Notes under the pieces: model-generated | Told to the model about the DNA's origin: nothing | The model's database searches: none | The model's input: the letters and a program-made list of their open reading frames with translations, nothing else | Translations under genes and position numbers: made by a program | Part shown: one piece after another, positions 6,860 to 11,026 of the stretch | Layout: each line of letters begins with the position of its first letter | Numbering within the stretch: the stretch's first letter is position 1 | Assembly: GCA_903870955.1 (NCBI GenBank) | Contig: CAIQEX010000663.1 | Span: 1 to 11,026, forward strand | DNA: 11,026 nt | Reading direction: 5' to 3' | Source of the DNA: an uncultured beta proteobacterium | GTDB lineage: Bacteria; Pseudomonadota; Gammaproteobacteria; Burkholderiales; Burkholderiaceae_C

Positions 6860-7852
6860 ATGACTAAACCAAATATCCTCGTCACGCGCGCCATCTTCCC
6901 GGAAGTGCTGGAGCAATTGAGTCAGCACTTTACGGTCGAATCGAATCAGGAAGACGTGATCATGTCGGCCGATGAAATGGCGCGTCGCCTGCAGGGCAAG
7001 TCGGGGGCCTTTATGACCGGTACCGAGCGGGTCGATGCCGCGCTGTTGGCACAGTGTCCGCAGCTCAAGCTGTGCGCCAATATGTCGGTGGGCTATAACA
7101 ACTTTGACGTGGCGGCCATGACGGCTGCTGGCGTGCTGGGCACCAATGCGCCTGATGTGTTGACCGAGACCACGGCCGACTTTGGCTTTGCGCTGCTGCT
7201 GGCCACCGCGCGTCGCGTATCTGAAAGTGAACACTTTCTGCGCGCCGGAAAATGGACACGCTGGAGCTACGACCTGTTTGCCGGTGCCGAGGTGCATGGC
7301 ACGACCCTGGGTATCGTCGGTATGGGCCGCATTGGCCAGGCCATTGCCAAACGCGCCGCTTTGGGCTTTGGCATGCGGGTGATTTACCACAACCGGTCGC
7401 GTCTGGATGCCGCTACCGAAACCAGTTTCAATGCCCACTACGTAAGCAAAGAGGAACTGCTCCGGACGGCTGACCACGTGATGCTGGTGCTGCCGTACTC
7501 AGCCAGTTCCCATCACACCATTGGTGCTGCGGAGTTGGCGCTGATGAAGCCGACTGCGATCCTGATCAACCTGGCGCGCGGTGGCATTGTGGACGACACC
7601 GCACTGGCAGCGGCGCTGCGGGACAAGCGTATTGCAGCTGCCGGTCTGGACGTGTTTGAGGGCGAGCCAAAGGTTAACCCGGCACTGTTGACGGTTCCCA
7701 ACGTGGTGCTGACGCCGCATATCGCCAGTGCGACGATAGGCACGCGACGCGCCATGGCGGCACTGGCGGTGGACAACCTGATTGGCTTTCTGCTGCATGG
7801 CAAAGCGGTTACGCCACTGAACCCGGAAGCGTTGAAGAGAACGGGTGTTTAG
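6860..7852 (+). CDS. D-isomer-specific 2-hydroxyacid dehydrogenase (glyoxylate/hydroxypyruvate reductase-like)
   Basis: The 330-residue cytoplasmic enzyme reduces 2-oxoacids such as glyoxylate, hydroxypyruvate or 2-ketogluconate to D-2-hydroxyacids. The Rossmann segment is 'GIVGMGRIGQAIAKRA' (151-166) with Gly154, Gly156 and Gly159. The catalytic set is Arg240 ('NLARGG'), Glu269 ('EGEP') and His287 ('TPHIAS'). After the second strand the sequence is YHNRS (176-180): Asn-Arg-Ser in place of the acidic residue of NAD-dependent members suggests NADPH preference, as in GhrB-like enzymes. The frame is open back to a TTG at 6797, but the ATG at 6860 gives the normal N-terminus 'MTKPNILVTRAIFPEV'; no strong Shine-Dalgarno is seen. 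The 59-base gap from pncB is the largest in the block and shows no clear terminator or promoter. rmuC begins directly after its stop. The exact substrate is unsure. Confidence 0.9.
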   Translation: MTKPNILVTRAIFPEVLEQLSQHFTVESNQEDVIMSADEMARRLQGKSGAFMTGTERVDAALLAQCPQLKLCANMSVGYNNFDVAAMTAAGVLGTNAPDVLTETTADFGFALLLATARRVSESEHFLRAGKWTRWSYDLFAGAEVHGTTLGIVGMGRIGQAIAKRAALGFGMRVIYHNRSRLDAATETSFNAHYVSKEELLRTADHVMLVLPYSASSHHTIGAAELALMKPTAILINLARGGIVDDTALAAALRDKRIAAAGLDVFEGEPKVNPALLTVPNVVLTPHIASATIGTRRAMAALAVDNLIGFLLHGKAVTPLNPEALKRTGV

Positions 7853-9280
7853 GTGGAAAGCTCCGCCTTGAATTCGCTCTTGGTCTGGGCCGTGCTGGCC
7901 CTGGTGTTGTTGAATACTTGCGTGCTGTTGTGGCTAACCCAGCGCAAGCCCGATGCGCAAATGGAACAGGAGCGTCAACGTCAGGACGAAGCCGCGCGGC
8001 AAGCCTTGCTGTCCGCCATGTCCACCAATGTGCAGGCTCTAGAACGCGCCTTGCGCCAGGAAATTGCCGAATCCTCGCGCGGTGGCCGGCAGGAACTTTC
8101 GCAAAACCTCGCCACCTTCCAGCAGACGCTGACCCAACAAAGCGCGGAGGCCACGCGCACGCAAAACAGCCAGATTGATGCCTTTGGGCAGCAGCTCGCG
8201 TTGTTGCAAAAGTCGTTGTCGGACACCCTGACCCTGCAACTCGGCAATGTGAGCGAATCCAATGCACGGCGTATGTCCGAGATCCGCCAGACCTTGGAGG
8301 CGCAGCTGGCGCAGTTGCAAACCACCAACGCCGCCAAGCTCGATGAAATGCGCGCCACCGTGGATGAGAAGTTGCAGTCCACCCTGCAGGCCCGCCTCGG
8401 TGAGAGCTTCAAACAAGTGGCCGAACGGCTTGAGCAAGTGCACAAAGGTTTGGGTGAAATGCAGACGCTGGCCCAGGGCGTGGGCGACCTGAAACACCTG
8501 CTGACCAACGTGAAAACGCGGGGCATGTTTGGCGAAGCGCAACTCGAGGCCTTGCTGGAACAGGTGTTTGTGCCGGACCAGTATGCGGCGCAGGTAGCGA
8601 CCATTCCGGGCAGCAAAAACGTGGTGGACTTTGCCATTAAGTTGCCCGGTCGTTCTGACAACGGCGCACCGCTGTGGCTACCTATAGATGCCAAGTTTCC
8701 CAACGAGGATTACGAGCGTTTGTTGGAGGCGCAGGGCAGGGCGGACGTGCTTGGCGCGGAGGTCGCGGGCAAGGCGCTGGAACTGCGCATTCGCCTGGAA
8801 GCCAAGAGCATGAACGAGAAGTATGTGGAGCCGCCGCACACCACCGATTTCGCCATCCTGTTCCTTCCCACCGAGGGCCTGTATGCCGAAGTGCTGCGTC
8901 GTCCGGGCTTGATGGAAAGCCTGCAGCGTGACCATCGGGTGACGCTGGCCGGCCCAACCACGCTGCTGGCCATTCTGAGTTCCCTGCAAATGGGCTTTAG
9001 AACCCTGGCGCTGGAGAAGCGCAGTTCCGAGGTGTGGCAGGTGCTGGGCGCAGTCAAGAATGAGTTTGGCAAGTTTGGCGATGTGCTTGCCAAAGTGAAG
9101 GCGCAAACCGAGACCGTGCTCAAGACTTTGGACAACGCACAAGTGCGCAGCCGTGCGATGGACCGGGCCCTCAAAAAGGTGGAAACCTTGCCAGACACCC
9201 AAGCACAGGCATTCATCGCGGTGGATCGTGACCTGGACTTTGAGCCTGATGCCGGCGCGGAGTCTGGTAGCGGCCGATGA
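7853..9280 (+). CDS. rmuC: DNA recombination protein RmuC
   Basis: The 475-residue protein has one N-terminal membrane segment (about 8-28), then a long glutamine/alanine-rich coiled-coil region (about 35-210), then the RmuC domain (about 210-440). The domain begins with 'LTNVKTRGMFGEAQLEALL' (217-235) and contains LPIDAKFPNEDY (276-287) and 'FLPTEGLYAEVLRR' (337-350). Asp259 (in VVDFAI) and Asp279-x-Lys281 resemble the core of PD-(D/E)xK nucleases; that link is an inference. RmuC was named for limiting recombination at inverted repeats in E. coli; its biochemical activity is poorly defined. It starts with GTG directly after the TAG of the preceding dehydrogenase. Its end overlaps the MFS start (ATGA, 9277-9280). 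Length is normal for the family. Confidence 0.95.
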   Translation: MESSALNSLLVWAVLALVLLNTCVLLWLTQRKPDAQMEQERQRQDEAARQALLSAMSTNVQALERALRQEIAESSRGGRQELSQNLATFQQTLTQQSAEATRTQNSQIDAFGQQLALLQKSLSDTLTLQLGNVSESNARRMSEIRQTLEAQLAQLQTTNAAKLDEMRATVDEKLQSTLQARLGESFKQVAERLEQVHKGLGEMQTLAQGVGDLKHLLTNVKTRGMFGEAQLEALLEQVFVPDQYAAQVATIPGSKNVVDFAIKLPGRSDNGAPLWLPIDAKFPNEDYERLLEAQGRADVLGAEVAGKALELRIRLEAKSMNEKYVEPPHTTDFAILFLPTEGLYAEVLRRPGLMESLQRDHRVTLAGPTTLLAILSSLQMGFRTLALEKRSSEVWQVLGAVKNEFGKFGDVLAKVKAQTETVLKTLDNAQVRSRAMDRALKKVETLPDTQAQAFIAVDRDLDFEPDAGAESGSGR

Positions 9281-10488
9281 ACGAACCAACGCCACCGGCG
9301 AAAGCAACGGCGGGGGCACTTGCGCGGTTGATTGCCGGCCAGATATGTTTGCATGCAGCGATGGCGGGCACGCGCATGGCCGCGCCCCTGCTGGCACTCA
9401 AGCTCGGTTATGGCGCGTTGTCGGTCGGTTGCCTGTTGGCGCTGTTTTCTTTAATGCAAGTGTTTCTGGCCATTCCGGCTGGCCGCTATGCGGATCGGCA
9501 TGGGCTCAGGCGGCCGGTTGGCATGGCCTTGCTGTTTGCCGTGTCAGGAGCCATGCTCGCCGTGCTCTGGCCGCGCTTTGAGGTGCTGTGCATCACGGCT
9601 TTGTGCATGGGCGGCGCGACAGGTTCGGCCTCAATCGCGTTACAACGCCATGTGGGCCGCGCGGCCCACGATGCCACCGAACTCAAGCGGGTCTTCAGTT
9701 GGTTGGCCATCGGCCCGGCGGTTTCCAATTTTTTCGGCCCCGTGCTGGCTGGGCTACTGATTGACCATGCAGGAGTCTGGTTAGGCGGCACCGCAGCGGA
9801 CATCCCGGGCTTTCGCATGGCCTTCCTGTTTATGGCGCTGCTGCCCCTGTTGACCTGGTTCTGGATTCGCCATACCCAGGAACTTGCGCCCGTGGTGCAT
9901 CCTGAAGGCGTTGCCAAACCGCAAGTCTGGCATCTGCTGCGTGAACCCGGCATGCGCCGCTTGTTGCTGGTGAACTGGTTGTTGTCGAGTTGCTGGGACG
10001 TGCACACCTTTGTGGTACCCGTGTTAGGCCACGAAAGAGCCTTTAGCGCCTCGGTGATTGGCGCGATATTGGGCAGCTTTGCCGTAGCCGCCACCTGTGT
10101 GCGCGTGGTGATGCCTTTGCTGGCAGCCCATTTGAAGGAGTGGGTGGTGGTGAGTTGCGCCATGCTGGTCACGGCCGTGCTCTTTGGCGTCTATCCCTGG
10201 ATGCATACGCCTTTGAGCATGGGGTTTTGTTCGGTGCTGTTGGGGTTGGCGCTGGGTTCGGTGCAACCGATGATCATGAGTACCTTGCACCAGATAACGC
10301 CGCATGCCCTGCATGGTCAGGCTTTGGGTTTGCGGCTGATGAGCATCAACCTGTCCAGCGTGTTGATGCCGATGTTGTTTGGTACGGCGGGGATGGTGGT
10401 GGGTGTGTCTGTTGTGTTCTGGACAGTAGGGGCTGCGGTTGCGCTCGGGTCGCGTGCGGCCTGGCTTTTGCGGCCGCCTTCGAATTGA
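9277..10488 (+). CDS. Major facilitator superfamily transporter
   Basis: The 403-residue protein is an inner-membrane secondary transporter of the usual 12-helix size. The loop after the second helix carries the MFS motif A in the form GRYADRHGLRRP (69-80). Hydrophobic segments run through both halves, with a hydrophilic central loop around 'RHTQELAPVVHPEGVAKPQ'. A short cytoplasmic lead ('MNEPTPPAKATAGALAR') precedes the first helix. It starts in an ATGA overlap with rmuC and is the last gene of the plus-strand block. The substrate and direction cannot be told from the sequence; the family includes drug and sugar exporters. A large inverted repeat follows the stop, and no other gene on this strand lies to the right. 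Confidence 0.88.
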   Translation: MNEPTPPAKATAGALARLIAGQICLHAAMAGTRMAAPLLALKLGYGALSVGCLLALFSLMQVFLAIPAGRYADRHGLRRPVGMALLFAVSGAMLAVLWPRFEVLCITALCMGGATGSASIALQRHVGRAAHDATELKRVFSWLAIGPAVSNFFGPVLAGLLIDHAGVWLGGTAADIPGFRMAFLFMALLPLLTWFWIRHTQELAPVVHPEGVAKPQVWHLLREPGMRRLLLVNWLLSSCWDVHTFVVPVLGHERAFSASVIGAILGSFAVAATCVRVVMPLLAAHLKEWVVVSCAMLVTAVLFGVYPWMHTPLSMGFCSVLLGLALGSVQPMIMSTLHQITPHALHGQALGLRLMSINLSSVLMPMLFGTAGMVVGVSVVFWTVGAAVALGSRAAWLLRPPSN

Positions 10489-10509
10489 CTTCTTTCTTGG
10501 AAGCTTTCC

Positions 10510-10829
10510 TTTACTTCCGCAGTTTTTTTACTCTCTCACCTTTTTTACTCCCCCATCCCCCCCGCCCCTTGCCCCCCGTCGGGACAAGGGGAGCCTAATG
10601 CGGACCGCCAATTTGGTTTCTTCACTTCGGCTACGCCCTCAATGACGCTGCGCTTCAATACTTACCACTCCGTTTTCTCGACGCTTCTCACATATTTATT
10701 TATATATTCGGCGCGTAGAAGCCAAATTGGCTGTCCGCCTTAAAGCTCCCCTTGCCCCGACGGGGGGTAAGGGGCTGGGGGATGGGGGAGTAAAAAAGGT
10801 GGGTGAGTTAAAAGACCGGGGAAGTAAAA
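10510..10829. repeat. Large imperfect inverted repeat (fold-back/MITE-like) between convergent genes
   Basis: The left arm (about 10510-10623) and right arm (about 10716-10829) are reverse complements with a few mismatches and small indels, separated by a spacer of about 92 bases. The best block is 24 identical bases, from ACCTTTTTTACTC through the run of Cs after CAT (starts 10538 on the left; ends 10801 on the right, read in reverse). Weaker pairing (AGCTTT) may extend the arms to about 10502 and 10833, right at the stop of the neighbouring minus-strand gene. Each arm also contains its own hairpin (10565-10591; 10748-10774). Almost the whole gap of 344 bases between the MFS and LOG-type genes is this element; no gene is seen in it. 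The T-runs beside GC-rich stems could terminate transcription from both sides. I see no transposase or clear target duplication. Confidence 0.88.
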
Positions 10830-10832
10830 AGC

Positions 10833-11026
10833 TCAGGTCTCAGGCAAATCGTAAAAAGCGCGAATCATCTGCCAGGCTTGTTCCGGCTCATCCGTGTACT
10901 GGATCAAATCCAGATCCTGCGGCGAAATGGTGCCGTCTTCTACCAGCACATCCATATTGATCAGACGCTTCCAGTAATCTGTTCCAAACAGAATGATGGG
11001 TACTGGTTTGGCTTTTTGCGTCTGCA
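10833..11026 (-). CDS. LOG family (TIGR00730-type) protein, C-terminal part
   Basis: Only the last 63 codons lie in the window; the gene enters from the right edge. The reading frame gives 'KPVPIILFGTDYWKRLINMD' followed by VLVEDGTISPQDL and ends in 'AWQMIRAFYDLPET'. This is the typical C-terminus of the Rossmann-fold LOG family in proteobacteria, whose members cleave nucleoside 5'-monophosphates into base and ribose 5-phosphate (cytokinin-activating LOG, nucleosidase PpnN relatives). The catalytic PGGxGT region would lie upstream, outside the window, so activity cannot be judged. The gene converges on the MFS gene, and its stop codon nearly touches the large inverted repeat. Confidence 0.82.
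   Translation of the reverse strand, partial: QTQKAKPVPIILFGTDYWKRLINMDVLVEDGTISPQDLDLIQYTDEPEQAWQMIRAFYDLPET

Noticed and set aside
8678..9397. Minus-strand open frames of about 240 residues opposite rmuC
   Set aside because: They run across the rmuC/MFS junction and have no recognisable domain or start signal; they are shadows of the rmuC codons.
10510..10829. CRISPR array or retron non-coding RNA as an explanation of the inverted repeat
   Set aside because: There are no regularly spaced direct repeats, no cas genes, and no reverse transcriptase next to it. One pair of long inverted arms is all that is present.
10727..10960. 77-residue plus-strand open frame at the right end
   Set aside because: It lies on the right arm of the inverted repeat and antisense to the LOG-family gene, with a low-complexity Lys/Gly-rich translation.

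Overview
The window looks like chromosomal DNA from a high-G+C betaproteobacterium. The family is probably Comamonadaceae in the Burkholderiales (Rhodoferax- or Polaromonas-like). This rests on a PhaP-type phasin with an alanine/lysine-rich tail, a PhaR-like operator, and the style of the metabolic genes. The taxonomic call is an inference from protein style; no database was searched.

Left end (1-316), read on the minus strand: a phasin gene (317-871, minus) is followed by a 14-bp stem-loop (274-309) and then a rho-independent terminator (133-163). Directly after the terminator's T-tract comes what looks like the 5' end of a group II intron (132 down to 1), which runs out of the window. Insertion just behind a terminator hairpin is the habit of group IIC introns. 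The stretch 164-273 holds only small hairpins and no gene that I can see.

Divergent control region (872-1112): a sigma70-like promoter for phaP, with a GCAA/TTGC-rich site just upstream that resembles PhaR operators.

Central block (1113-10488, all plus strand): nine tightly packed genes, probably one operon or two. In order they are a hotdog-fold acyl-CoA thioesterase, a nitroreductase, an ABC importer of the branched-chain amino acid/HAAT family (fused LivH-LivM permease, LivG ATPase, LivF ATPase), nicotinate phosphoribosyltransferase (pncB), a D-2-hydroxyacid dehydrogenase, RmuC, and an MFS transporter. Most junctions are ATGA-type or 8-base overlaps. The only real gap is 59 bases before the dehydrogenase. 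No periplasmic binding protein is present. The coupling of livF to pncB by an ATGA overlap raises the possibility that the importer carries a pyridine or aromatic carboxylate rather than leucine, but this is a hypothesis only.

Right end (10489-11026): the convergent intergenic region is almost filled by a large imperfect inverted repeat with arms of about 115 bp and a spacer of about 90 bp. It may be a MITE-like or fold-back element and may also act as a two-way terminator. After it comes the 3' end of a LOG-family (TIGR00730-type) gene on the minus strand, cut by the window edge.

Most of the window is ordinary core metabolism. The least ordinary items are the intron at the phasin terminator, the fused permease operon with its pncB link, the N-terminal repeat in LivG, the short LivF, and the long fold-back repeat.
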